A stretch of 29,547 bases of DNA from positions 1 through 29,547 of the forward strand of contig JAQVNZ010000005.1 in NCBI GenBank assembly GCA_028702895.1, given 5' to 3'. Below the pieces are notes generated by a model. The model was not told the DNA's origin. It worked only from the letters and a program-made list of their open reading frames with translations, and did no database searches. The DNA is from Candidatus Iainarchaeum sp. (lineage in GTDB: Archaea > Iainarchaeota > Iainarchaeia > Iainarchaeales > JAAZKV01). Shown one piece after another: positions 15,952 through 23,933 of this stretch; positions within the stretch are counted from its first letter, which is position 1, and each line of letters starts with the position of its first letter. The position numbers and the translations under genes are program-made.

Positions 15952-16372
15952 CTCTCACAAGTTTACTTAAACGTTGCGATGCAGCGTTTGAATTTTTATA
16001 AGCTAGGCGTATTTTTATATCCTCAGCAGATACTTGATCAAACTTTGTAACTAATTGCATTATGTGTTGATCAGGTTCTGATAGGATTGATTCCCCTAAA
16101 TTTGTGTGGGAGTTAGAGGAGTTATTAACGATTAAATTTTGGATTATGCTAAATTTTTCTTCTAACCTTTGGAGTATTTTGTTTGTTTCTTCTCTTTCCT
16201 TACTTAACTTGTATAATAGTGCTCCTAAAAAAGCTGGATTACTAGATTCTTTCATAATTTCTTGTAAATCAATGCTCAAATTGTCGAACTCCGGAGAAAT
16301 ACGCTTTACCGCGTTAAGGTCAGTCAACAACTTTTGTGCATTAAAATTACTCGTTGAATCATGATTAGTCAT
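15878..16372 (-). CDS. Winged-helix DNA-binding regulator with coiled-coil N-terminal half
   Basis: A 164-residue protein. Residues 20-55 are helical, 60-85 look like a short coiled coil (KEREETNKILQRLEEKF), and 104-160 form a winged helix. In the winged helix, QHIMQLVTKFDQVSAEDIK leads into the helix-turn-helix, SQRLSKLVREGYLKRI is the recognition part, and RSGRKVLFV is the wing. A transcriptional regulator is the natural reading; the family is not certain (MarR/TrmB/ArsR-like fold). The start ATG at 16372 has no SD but lies about 26-30 bp from a TATA-type box, so the mRNA is probably leaderless. Three TCATGA palindromes cluster over its promoter and first codons, suggesting autoregulation. 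The RuBisCO-like gene is 100 bp upstream on the same strand. Confidence 0.75.
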   Translation of the reverse strand: MTNHDSTSNFNAQKLLTDLNAVKRISPEFDNLSIDLQEIMKESSNPAFLGALLYKLSKEREETNKILQRLEEKFSIIQNLIVNNSSNSHTNLGESILSEPDQHIMQLVTKFDQVSAEDIKIRLAYKNSNAASQRLSKLVREGYLKRIRSGRKVLFVRQHPKSTI

Positions 16373-16410
16373 AATACATCATGATAGTGTCATGACATAT
16401 ATATACTTTT
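16359..16410 (-). promoter_or_regulatory. Promoter and TCATGA operator cluster of the winged-helix gene
   Basis: On the minus strand AAAAGTATATATATG (about 16397-16411) is a strong BRE/TATA match placed to start transcription close to the ATG at 16372. TCATGA palindromes occur at 16379-16384 and 16390-16395, one helical turn apart and between TATA box and start, and again at 16359-16364 inside the first codons. This is the expected layout for repression by blocking TFB or polymerase access. Binding by the adjacent gene product is inference. Confidence 0.55.
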
Positions 16411-16472
16411 CGGGTTTTAAAAAAAAAATTAGCAAACTATAATTAATATAAAATCCAAACTCGCATAAAAAA

Positions 16473-17768
16473 CTATTTTTTAATCTTCCATTTTTTTAAA
16501 GCCAAACTTAATTCTAAATGAGTTTTAGCATATTCTAGTGGGTCAATACCAAGCATTTCTGCATCAACTGCTTGTCTTGCTGCTTTTGCACCAGCAATAG
16601 TACCTGCAGGATGACCATGAACACCGCCACCAAATGAAATTAATATATCTCTACCAAGTGCGTGTATAAGAGGTTGAACATTAGCAGGAGATAATCCCCC
16701 AGAACAAACGGCCATAGTAGGTTTTAATTTTAACCAATTTTCTTGTAATCTATGTTTAAAAATATCTTCTGAAACAACTTTTTGTTCTATTACTTCACCT
16801 ATTCGAGAAACATCATCTTTATCCTCACTCATTCTACCCGCAAATCCTCCAACTTGTAATTGATCAAAACCAATTAACCTACACAATTTTGAGAGAACTA
16901 ACATTGAAATCCCATGTTTTGGATCTCTAGTAAATGCTGCATGCATTGCCCTATGACCATGTAAAATAACCCTAAAATCTTGATCTTTTAATGCTTGAAT
17001 TGCAGACCAACCAGCAGTAACAAAATCAACCATTACAAATTCTCCACCATGTGCTAAAACAAACTCAGCTCTCCTAACCATTTCATAATAAGGCGCAGTA
17101 ATATTTGGCAAATATGCTTTTTTTTCACCAGTTATTTTTTCTGCCCGATCTCTTGCTTTTAAAGTAAGTTTAACCCTCTTCTCAAAATTGTTATATGGCA
17201 TAGATGTTAAATTTTCATCATCAGAAACATAATCACAACCACCAACCCAAGAGTCAAAAGCAATATTTGAATGTTGTTCTTCAGTTAATCCAATTTTTGG
17301 TTTTACTACTGCCCCAACAAAAGGCCGATCTTTTACACTTAATATTTTTCGTATTCCTTCAACACCATACATTGGCCCAGAATAATGTCGCACAAATGAT
17401 TCTGGAAAATCGATATCTAATAATCTAATACTCTTAAGATCTTTCATTCCAAAAATATTCCCAGCAACAGATGAAACTATTTGTGCAATATTATGTTCTT
17501 CAAATAATTGTTTTGAATAAGCTATTCTAAAAATACCTTTTTTTTTATCAATACAAAAAACTTTTGGAGATAATTCTTCAAATAATTTATGAGATAAATT
17601 ATCAATATCAGTCCAAGTACCAATACTTGATTCTGAAGCAACTTTTTTTACAGCTGTTTCAAACGAAATTCCTTTTGCAGGTTCAACAAAAAAAGCACAA
17701 ACTAATTCTTCCTTACTAGGAACGTAATTTAAATCAATATAACCCTTGCTTTCAATTACTCTATCCAT
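16473..17768 (-). CDS. RuBisCO-family large-subunit-like protein lacking key catalytic residues
   Basis: A 431-residue protein clearly homologous to archaeal form III RuBisCO along its full length. With spinach numbering in brackets, these are kept: E46 [E60], T51 [T65], N104 [N123], K156 [K175], K158 [K177], D184 and E185 [D203, E204], H272 and R273 [H294, R295], S356-G358 [S379-G381] and G380-G381 [G403-G404]. Three central residues are changed: S182 replaces the carbamylated Mg-binding lysine [K201], Q305 replaces H327, and R312 replaces the loop-6 lysine [K334]. V154 replaces T173. Offsets between the two numberings shift smoothly (14, 19, 22, 23), so the alignment is secure. Normal carboxylase activity is unlikely; a RuBisCO-like (form IV-type) role is more probable. 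No AMP phosphorylase or ribose-1,5-bisphosphate isomerase gene is in the window. Confidence 0.9.
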   Translation of the reverse strand: MDRVIESKGYIDLNYVPSKEELVCAFFVEPAKGISFETAVKKVASESSIGTWTDIDNLSHKLFEELSPKVFCIDKKKGIFRIAYSKQLFEEHNIAQIVSSVAGNIFGMKDLKSIRLLDIDFPESFVRHYSGPMYGVEGIRKILSVKDRPFVGAVVKPKIGLTEEQHSNIAFDSWVGGCDYVSDDENLTSMPYNNFEKRVKLTLKARDRAEKITGEKKAYLPNITAPYYEMVRRAEFVLAHGGEFVMVDFVTAGWSAIQALKDQDFRVILHGHRAMHAAFTRDPKHGISMLVLSKLCRLIGFDQLQVGGFAGRMSEDKDDVSRIGEVIEQKVVSEDIFKHRLQENWLKLKPTMAVCSGGLSPANVQPLIHALGRDILISFGGGVHGHPAGTIAGAKAARQAVDAEMLGIDPLEYAKTHLELSLALKKWKIKK

Positions 17769-17802
17769 AATATCACAGAACTTACAAAGATATGATTTGG
17801 TA

Positions 17803-17815
17803 ATTTAAATACTTA
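17803..17815 (-). promoter_or_regulatory. TATA-like box for the RuBisCO-family gene
   Basis: On the minus strand AGTATTTAAATTA lies about 40 bp before the ATG at 17768. It predicts a start near 17778 and a very short leader with GTGAT just before the ATG. Confidence 0.4.
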
Positions 17816-17830
17816 TTGGTGATAAATTTA

Positions 17831-17848
17831 GGAGCGCAAAAGCGCTCC
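17831..17848 (-). terminator. GC-rich hairpin after alba
   Basis: GGAGCGC (17831-17837) pairs with GCGCTCC (17842-17848) across an AAAA loop. It is one of the most GC-rich short segments in the window and lies 10 bp past the alba stop codon. It separates alba from the RuBisCO-family promoter, so the two genes are probably separate transcription units. Confidence 0.6.
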
Positions 17849-17858
17849 AAAAAATAAA

Positions 17859-18155
17859 TTATTTTTTTAATTTTATTGCAATTGCAGAAATCTTCAATGG
17901 TTTACCATCTTCAGTTTCAACTTCTTCAGTAGAAATATCAATGCTAACTAATTTTATTTCTAAAGATTTGTTTCTAACAATTTCAGCAACATCAACTGCT
18001 CTTGAAATGGATTTTCCTCTTGCTTTTATAGTAACTTCTTTAGCATTTTCACCAAATTGGGTTATTACTGCTAATACGTAAGCCATTACTCCTTTTTTAC
18101 CAACGAAAACAAAACTGCCCTCGTTTTTCACTTGAGTTTTTTCTTCTTTAGTCAT
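17859..18155 (-). CDS. albA: Alba-family DNA/RNA-binding chromatin protein
   Basis: A 98-residue Alba. FVGKKGVMAYVLAVITQ (from about 18) and ITKARGKS-like VTIKARGKSISRAVDVAEI hold the conserved lysines and the RNA/DNA-binding loop of the family. VETEDGKPLKISAIAIKLKK closes the IF3-C-like fold. Alba dimers coat DNA and RNA and, with histones where present, shape archaeal chromatin. The ATG at 18155 is set by a strong GGAGG 9 bp upstream; the longer frame from 18191 would add 12 residues across that tract and is rejected. The N-terminus carries a short charged extension. The gene stands alone with a hairpin behind it. Confidence 0.95.
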   Translation of the reverse strand: MTKEEKTQVKNEGSFVFVGKKGVMAYVLAVITQFGENAKEVTIKARGKSISRAVDVAEIVRNKSLEIKLVSIDISTEEVETEDGKPLKISAIAIKLKK

Positions 18156-18305
18156 TTTTGATTCCTCCAAGAAATTAATTAAACAAATCAAATACTAAAA
18201 TATTTTTAAACTAAACCTATTTTAAAAAATATAAAAATAATAATATTAAATTATAAAATATTAAAAAAAGTGTAAAAGAATAAATTAAATAATTTTTAAT
18301 TGATT

Positions 18306-18351
18306 AAAAAAATATAAGATAAATTTATAAAAAAATATAAGATAAATTTAT
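18306..18351. repeat. 23-bp tandem duplication in A/T-rich spacer
   Basis: A run of seven A followed by TATAAGATAAATTTAT occurs twice exactly, at 18306-18328 and 18329-18351, and the next seven bases start a third unit. It lies between alba and the 18404-19246 gene. It resembles slippage products elsewhere in the spacers. Confidence 0.8.
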
Positions 18352-18373
18352 AAAAAAATTAAAAAATATTGAA

Positions 18374-18390
18374 AGTGGTCAATGACCACT
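18374..18390 (-). terminator. Palindromic hairpin after the 18404-19246 gene
   Basis: AGTGGTCA (18374-18381) and TGACCACT (18383-18390) are perfect inverted arms around one base. As RNA it would fold as a 6-bp stem with a 5-nt loop. It lies 13 bp past the stop codon and is followed on the minus strand by A/T runs. Confidence 0.5.
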
Positions 18391-18403
18391 ATCAAAGAAA
18401 TAA

Positions 18404-19246
18404 CTACTGCAAATATTTTATTGTATTATTTAATATTCCTGGAGTGTAACCTGGATCATAATTAAAGTATATTACGGTTCCAAAAGGAAAATTCTTTTTT
18501 TCTAATATTGCAGGATAAGTCATTGGTGTTCCTTCTGATTGAATATATGCAATTGTTTTTGCCCCTTCATTTGCTTGTATTCCAAATACCCTTAATTGAT
18601 AAGGAGCTACACCTTCAGGAGGAGTTAATTCAATACCCATCATAATTGGATGCGTATAAATTTGCCTTCTTATTCTACCAGCAATTGCCACTTCTTGTCC
18701 TTCAGAACAAGTGGGAACATTAGTTGGCCCTAAAACACATTCCATTGGCATTATATCACCAAACGTTGATTTCCAACCAATTACATCTGTTGCTACTGAT
18801 CCACCAAGACCCACACTTTGATAGATCCCAGAGTTTTTAACAACGATTAATTTTCCGCCTTTATTAACATAATTTTTTAATGCTTCTCCAAGTGAAACTG
18901 ATACGCTTTTAATAGTCAAACTTTGATCTAACATTACCATATCATATTGTGAAAGTTCTTCAGAAGCAGCATTACCAAATGTTCTAGCATCTCTAATCCT
19001 ATATGTTAACATATATGATAAGTTATCTAAAACTACTTTTTCACCTAAGCTTGGTTCTCCAATAAATAATAATTGAACGTGACCACTACCTTTTGGAAGA
19101 TATGGAATATCTACAACCCCAAAATAGTTTAAAGATGCAATTCCTATTATCACTAATAATATTAGCGGAATTAATCCTTCTAAATTAAATTTAGGCATTC
19201 TAACCCCCAATGGTGCAGGATCTGCCCCTCCAGCTTCATCATACAT
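18404..19246 (-). CDS. Membrane-anchored protein with flavodoxin/GATase-like domain (paralogue A)
   Basis: A 280-residue protein not assigned to a named family. A proline-containing cytoplasmic N-terminus (1-22) is followed by one TM helix (about 24-46), then a domain likely outside the cytoplasm. That domain has alternating strands and helices: VQLLFIG, YDMVMLDQS, LKNYVNKGGKLIVVKNSG. This is the look of class I glutamine-amidotransferase-like or DUF4350-type folds, but no catalytic Cys-His-Glu triad is evident. A Cys pair (CVLGPTNVPTC, about 169-179) could form a disulfide. The HPIMMGIELTPPEG segment is echoed by HRLIYGLTPAMEL in the neighbouring paralogue. GGAGTG 8 bp upstream fixes the ATG, and a TATA-like box lies at 19295-19305. 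A sensing or binding role is possible; no enzyme function is claimed. Confidence 0.65.
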   Translation of the reverse strand: MYDEAGGADPAPLGVRMPKFNLEGLIPLILLVIIGIASLNYFGVVDIPYLPKGSGHVQLLFIGEPSLGEKVVLDNLSYMLTYRIRDARTFGNAASEELSQYDMVMLDQSLTIKSVSVSLGEALKNYVNKGGKLIVVKNSGIYQSVGLGGSVATDVIGWKSTFGDIMPMECVLGPTNVPTCSEGQEVAIAGRIRRQIYTHPIMMGIELTPPEGVAPYQLRVFGIQANEGAKTIAYIQSEGTPMTYPAILEKKNFPFGTVIYFNYDPGYTPGILNNTIKYLQ

Positions 19247-19635
19247 TTGTGTTTCACTCCCTTCAATTAATATGTTAATATATTGTCTTTAAGAGTTTAT
19301 AATAATTTCCTTCAAAGACATTTGAAAAATTAATACAATTGAGATTAATAAACTTAACTATTTGTTTTCATATCTCAAAAATCCGATAAAAAAAATTAAA
19401 TAAAAAAGATAAAAAAATAATTCAACTAAATAATATAAAATAAACAAAATAAAAATTAATTAAAAAAATAAAAAAATTAATAAATAAAATTAATAAATAA
19501 AAAAATTAATGAATAAAATAAGAAAATAATAAAATAAAAATATTAAACTAAAAATAAAAAATATTATAAAACAAACTAATTAAATTTGTTGTAAAAAAGT
19601 TTAATTAATTAAATTTTTTTAGAGAAAAAAATTGA
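19247..19635. other. 389-bp A/T-rich spacer between the two paralogues
   Basis: Apart from the promoter of the 19246 gene at its left end (TTATTATAAAC on the minus strand, 19295-19305), the spacer is low-complexity DNA made of ATTAATAAATAAAA-like words. I see no ORF, RNA-like GC rise or strong hairpin in 19320-19620. Confidence 0.6.
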
Positions 19636-20580
19636 TTATTTACCAAGCATCCCATAAAACATTTGCTTTAATAATAATGTACAAGCGTTTGGAGTATTAT
19701 TATCAGCACAATAATATTCTAAAGGATACGCATAATATGCTACTCTTTCACCCATTCCAGAGGTCACAATAATAGGCAAGAATCTCGGGAATTGTTTTTC
19801 CTTCCCTTGTTTTACTGAACCTTGATCTAAAGAAAGAACAATATTACTATTAGGCAAATTTGGAAATTGAGACACTATAGAAAAATCTTTTTCAGGATGA
19901 ATTCGTAATTCCATAGCAGGAGTTAAACCATAAATTAATCTATGCGAATTTGTAACTTCCGTAACAATTATTCCTGGTGAAAAATTATTTGCAACACAAT
20001 TAGTTTGAGTACAATAATTTCCAACAAATCTTAGTCCTAAAAATTCATCAAAATTAAGCAACACATATTCCGTTTGTGTTTCTCTTGCACGTGCCCAAGG
20101 ATTATCTAATTTTAATTGTTGATCATTAACATCAATTAAATTTTCTAATTCATCCTCTGCTTTTTGTGTGCCAGCATCCCCAACCCAAACTAAACGACCG
20201 CCATTCAAATTAACATAATCTACAAACATAGATAACTGATCAAGACTCATTTTTTTTGCATGTTCAACTATGACTAACTTATACTTTTGCAAATTACCCG
20301 AAGAAATTCTATCAATATGCAATGAATCAACAGCGTTAACCCCTACCTTATTAGGATCCATTAACATTAATTTTAATTCATCAGGATCACCTATTCCTTC
20401 ATCACCATAAACAATTAGAACTCTAGGAGAACCCATAACTGATTCATAAACATCACACCAATAAGGAATACTTCCACAACGAACCATCCCAGACCAGGTT
20501 AAAAAAAATAGTATTACTAATACAAGAATAATTGCACCAACTAATTTTATGCCAATATCTGCAATATCTAAATCAACCAT
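19636..20580 (-). CDS. Membrane-anchored protein with flavodoxin/GATase-like domain (paralogue B)
   Basis: A 314-residue paralogue of the 18404-19246 product. One TM helix spans about 12-31. The following region has PRVLIVYGDEG, LVIVEHAKKMSLDQLSMF and VDYVNLNGGRLVWVGDAG, the same strand-helix order and the same K/N-GG-(K/R)-L-(I/V)-V turn as paralogue A. A Cys pair (CTQTNC) sits where paralogue A has its pair, and two more Cys are near the C-terminus (CADNNTPNAC). This supports an oxidising, extracytoplasmic location. Three cysteines lie near the membrane (MVRCGSIPYWC). No enzymatic triad is seen. It is divergent from the Sec61-beta gene over 86 bp. The pair probably arose by duplication and may form a complex; function unknown. 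Confidence 0.65.
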   Translation of the reverse strand: MVDLDIADIGIKLVGAIILVLVILFFLTWSGMVRCGSIPYWCDVYESVMGSPRVLIVYGDEGIGDPDELKLMLMDPNKVGVNAVDSLHIDRISSGNLQKYKLVIVEHAKKMSLDQLSMFVDYVNLNGGRLVWVGDAGTQKAEDELENLIDVNDQQLKLDNPWARARETQTEYVLLNFDEFLGLRFVGNYCTQTNCVANNFSPGIIVTEVTNSHRLIYGLTPAMELRIHPEKDFSIVSQFPNLPNSNIVLSLDQGSVKQGKEKQFPRFLPIIVTSGMGERVAYYAYPLEYYCADNNTPNACTLLLKQMFYGMLGK

Positions 20581-20613
20581 TTTAAATCACAAAGCAATCC
20601 TTTAAAAACTTCT

Positions 20614-20632
20614 TTTATTTTATAATAAATAT
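20614..20632. promoter_or_regulatory. Shared A/T promoter core between paralogue B and Sec61-beta
   Basis: TTTATAATAAA at 20619-20629 is nearly self-complementary and is the only strong TATA-like core in the 86-bp divergent gap. Its distances predict starts near 20597 (minus) and 20650 (plus). Confidence 0.4.
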
Positions 20633-20666
20633 AGATTAGTTGTAATATTTAATAATGGTGGTTTAA

Positions 20667-20843
20667 ATGGTAAAATTTGTAAAAAACAAGTCACAATCAA
20701 GCGGGCCAAGTTCAGCACTAGGAATAACAAGATTTTTTGATGCAGAAAGTAAAAGTCCAAAAATAAGTCCTTATTTTGTAATAGGTGTTGCAGTAATAAT
20801 AATAATTATAATGCTTATTTTAAGATTTATCATACCAGCATAA
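20667..20843 (+). CDS. Preprotein translocase Sec61-beta / SecG-type subunit
   Basis: A 58-residue tail-anchored protein. The cytoplasmic part SSALGITRFFDAESKSPKIS matches the archaeal Sec-beta pattern (small residues, then GLxRFFDxEsk.gpKisP), followed by one TM helix (about 35-56). Sec-beta is the third, smallest subunit of the SecYE-beta translocon. The ATG at 20667 follows GGTGG with a 5-bp gap. An earlier ATG at 20654 opens only a three-codon frame and is not the start. It is divergent from paralogue B. Confidence 0.93.
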   Translation: MVKFVKNKSQSSGPSSALGITRFFDAESKSPKISPYFVIGVAVIIIIIMLILRFIIPA

Positions 20844-21057
20844 TTATAAAAAAATAATTAGAAAACTTATTTAATAAAAAAATAATTGATTAAGAAGATA
20901 TTTAATCAAATAATTAATTAAACAAAATAATTAATTTAAAAAATAAATTATAAACAATTAAATAAAAAAAATAATTAATTAAATAAAAAAATTATTAAAA
21001 AATAATATTTATTTTAATTATATATCTCAAAAAATTTATTTTAGTTATTAGCTAAAC

Positions 21058-23850
21058 TTATTTTTTTATTTCAAAGAATATTTGTTTTTCACCAAAATTT
21101 TGAAACTCTTTTGAATTAACTAAAGTTATTTTAGTAGAAGTTTTTTCTTCAATTGTTTTACTAAACTTAATAACAAAATCCTTATCAGTAGAATCAAAAT
21201 CCATTTTTATTATTTCCAAAGGCATTAAACCTAAATCTTTTCTTTTAGATTGAATACTTCGTATTACTTCTCTAACTATTCCCTCATCCCTCAAATCAGG
21301 AGTAATATTCGTATCTAATTCAACACTTAAAACAGAATCTTCTTTTAATTCAATTAATTTAATATTTAATTCATCTTCAATTAACCAGAATAATTCTTTT
21401 GAAATTTTTGCACCACTAATAACAATTTTTGATAATGGTTGTTTAACCGGAATTTTTTCTCTTACACGTTTATCAAGAGCAACGCTAACTATATCACGCA
21501 CAAGTTTCATATCATTTTCTAAATTATCATTAATTTTATTATCATCAAACACAGGCCATTTTTCCAAGTGTATTGAATTATCTTTTTCAAAATTAGTTCC
21601 TCTTAACGATTGATAAATTTCTTCTGCAATAAATGGTGTTATTGGAGCAATTATTTTTGATAATGAATCTAATACAAACGAAAATGTTTTCATTGCATTT
21701 AAATCGTTTTCTTTGAAACGATCTCTGGATCTTCTAATATACCAAGTAGATAAATCTTCAACAAAAACAATTACTTCAGCGCAAACAATATTAGTATTAT
21801 ATTCATCAAGATTTTTTGTAGAATTTTTTATTAATCTATTAGTTTTACTAATAATCCATTTATCTAAAATGTTTTGAGAACTTTGATCATCAAAAACATT
21901 ATTGCCACCAAATAAATCATAAAATCTTTTCACATTTAATAATGTAGAAATTAATCGTCTGTGAACATCTTTTATATTATCATCAATAAAATTCAAATCT
22001 TCTGCTCGCATTAATTGTGAAGACATTAAATAAAATCGCATTGCATCAGCACCATATAAATCAAAAAGCAAATTAGGATCAGTATAATTATTTTTTGATT
22101 TTGACATTTTAGAACCGTCTTTTGAAAGAATTGTTCCTGATACAACAACATTTTTGAAAGGAGCATTACCTTTCATAAAAGTTCCAATAACATGCATATA
22201 ATAAAACCAAGCTCTTACTTGTGCAATGTATTCTGAAATAAAGTCAGCTGGATAATTATTTTCAATCCAATCCTTATTTTCAAACGGAAAATGTTTTGCT
22301 GCAAAAGGCATTGAGCCAGATTCAAACCAACAATCTAAAACTTCTGGAATTCTACTCATAGTTTTTCCACAATCGCACTTTAGATGAATATTATCTACAA
22401 CATGTTTGTGCAAATCAATATCATCAGAAATTTTTTCAATAGCTTCTTTTTTTAATTCTTCAATAGAACCAATAACTTTTTCTTTACCACATTCACAAAC
22501 CCAAAGAGGAATAGCTGTTGCCCAAAACCTATTACGAGAAATATTCCAATCAGGAGCAGTTTCTAAAATATTATTAAATCGTTTAACAACATCGCCAGGA
22601 TACCAATTAATTTCTTTTGCATGTTCTATTAATTTAGGTTTTAATTTTTGAATATCAATAAATAAAGAATCAATTGGATTATAGATTAAAGGCGTATCAC
22701 ACCTATAACAAAAAGGATAACTATGCGAATGTTCTTTTGAATTAACTAATAAACCTCTAGTATACAAATCTTCCAAAATTTCTCCATCAACTTTTTTAAA
22801 CCATTTTCCATGCCATTGTTTTGGCCCATCAATTAACAAACCATTTTCTCCAACGTGTTGTATTAATGGCAAATCATGTTTTTTTATTATTTCATAATCA
22901 AATTCCCCATAAATTGCCATGTGAACTAATCCAGTCCCTTCTTCATTAGTAACATCTTTTCCACCATCAACAACATAATAACCTTTTTTCCCATTTGTAT
23001 CCACTACATATAATGGCTCATATTCTACACCCAATAATTCTTTTCCATCAAATTCTTCTATTAATTCAAATTGAGTAAAAATTTTTTTAATTAATTCTTT
23101 TGCTAAAATAAATTTTTTTCCAAAAACATCAACTTTAGCATATTTCATTTTAGGATTTATTGCAACAGCAACATTTCCAATAAGTGTCCATGGAGTAGTA
23201 GTCCAAACAAGCAAATATTCATCTTTGTTTTTTAATTTTATTCCAACAGTAGCAGTTTTTTCTGTGACATCTTTATACGAATTATCCATTTGTATTTCAG
23301 ATTTTGCTAAAGGCGTTTCACATCTAGGACAATACATTAAAATTTTTTTTCCTTTGTAAACATATCCTTCATCATAAAATTTTTGAAAAATATTCCAAAC
23401 TGATTCAATGTAAGATTGATCCATTGTTTTGTAAGAGTTATCAAAATCAATCCACTTTCCAAGTGTGCGAACAGTTTTTTTCCATTCATTAACAAAAGAT
23501 AAAACTTTTTTTCTAGCTTCTTCATTGAATTTATCAACACCCATTTTTTCTATTTCTTGTTTATCTTTTATACCTAAAAATTTTTCAACAATTGTTTCAA
23601 CAGGTAAACCATGGCAATCCCAACCCCAGCGTCTTTCAACACGATAACCTTTCATTGTCCAATATCTTGGAAAAACATCTTTACTCGTTAACCCTAAAAT
23701 GTGACCATGATGAGGAGTACCTGTAGCAAAAGGAGGACCATCATAAAAAACATATTGATTATCAACAGGACGTTCGTTTATACTTCTTTCAAAACAATTA
23801 TTTTTTTCCCAGTAATTGGAAATCTTTTCTTCAAATTCTTTTCTAGACAT
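21058..23850 (-). CDS. ileS: Isoleucyl-tRNA synthetase
   Basis: A 930-residue class Ia synthetase from ATG 23850; the longer frame begins with a TTG four codons upstream. YDGPPFATGTPHHGH carries the HIGH-type motif (HHGH, 47-50), and GWDCHGLPVE follows. The CP1 editing domain has LVWTTTPWTLIGN. KMSKSKNN lies at 581-588 with GADAMRFYLMSS. The anticodon-binding domain includes SRDRFKEND, and cysteine pairs in the middle (CRCDTP, CECGKE, CDCGKT) suggest zinc knuckles. The sequence fits the archaeal/eukaryotic-cytosolic IleRS type. It is preceded on the same strand by a tRNA-Ile gene 83 bp away, so the enzyme gene and one of its substrates may share a transcript. Confidence 0.95.
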   Translation of the reverse strand: MSRKEFEEKISNYWEKNNCFERSINERPVDNQYVFYDGPPFATGTPHHGHILGLTSKDVFPRYWTMKGYRVERRWGWDCHGLPVETIVEKFLGIKDKQEIEKMGVDKFNEEARKKVLSFVNEWKKTVRTLGKWIDFDNSYKTMDQSYIESVWNIFQKFYDEGYVYKGKKILMYCPRCETPLAKSEIQMDNSYKDVTEKTATVGIKLKNKDEYLLVWTTTPWTLIGNVAVAINPKMKYAKVDVFGKKFILAKELIKKIFTQFELIEEFDGKELLGVEYEPLYVVDTNGKKGYYVVDGGKDVTNEEGTGLVHMAIYGEFDYEIIKKHDLPLIQHVGENGLLIDGPKQWHGKWFKKVDGEILEDLYTRGLLVNSKEHSHSYPFCYRCDTPLIYNPIDSLFIDIQKLKPKLIEHAKEINWYPGDVVKRFNNILETAPDWNISRNRFWATAIPLWVCECGKEKVIGSIEELKKEAIEKISDDIDLHKHVVDNIHLKCDCGKTMSRIPEVLDCWFESGSMPFAAKHFPFENKDWIENNYPADFISEYIAQVRAWFYYMHVIGTFMKGNAPFKNVVVSGTILSKDGSKMSKSKNNYTDPNLLFDLYGADAMRFYLMSSQLMRAEDLNFIDDNIKDVHRRLISTLLNVKRFYDLFGGNNVFDDQSSQNILDKWIISKTNRLIKNSTKNLDEYNTNIVCAEVIVFVEDLSTWYIRRSRDRFKENDLNAMKTFSFVLDSLSKIIAPITPFIAEEIYQSLRGTNFEKDNSIHLEKWPVFDDNKINDNLENDMKLVRDIVSVALDKRVREKIPVKQPLSKIVISGAKISKELFWLIEDELNIKLIELKEDSVLSVELDTNITPDLRDEGIVREVIRSIQSKRKDLGLMPLEIIKMDFDSTDKDFVIKFSKTIEEKTSTKITLVNSKEFQNFGEKQIFFEIKK

Positions 23851-23933
23851 AAAACCAATCAAATAAAATTAATTTATTAACAAAATCGATTAATTAAAAA
23901 AAATCAATTTTATTATAATTATTAATTTGTAAA

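Noticed and set aside
16473..17768. Calling this gene a working form III RuBisCO in the AMP pathway
   Set aside because: The lysines at positions 201 and 334 and the histidine at 327 are replaced, and no AMP-pathway genes are near.
17859..18191. Longer alba frame starting at 18191
   Set aside because: The extra residues run through the strong GGAGG tract that sets the ATG at 18155, and they are not part of the Alba fold.
19247..19635. A/T-rich spacer as a possible replication origin
   Set aside because: No ORB-like inverted repeats and no orc1/cdc6 gene nearby; similar A/T-rich DNA fills other spacers.
20654..20665. Tiny ATG-GTG-GTT-TAA frame before Sec61-beta as a leader peptide
   Set aside because: It overlaps the ribosome-binding GGTGG and is too short to judge; chance is the simplest explanation.
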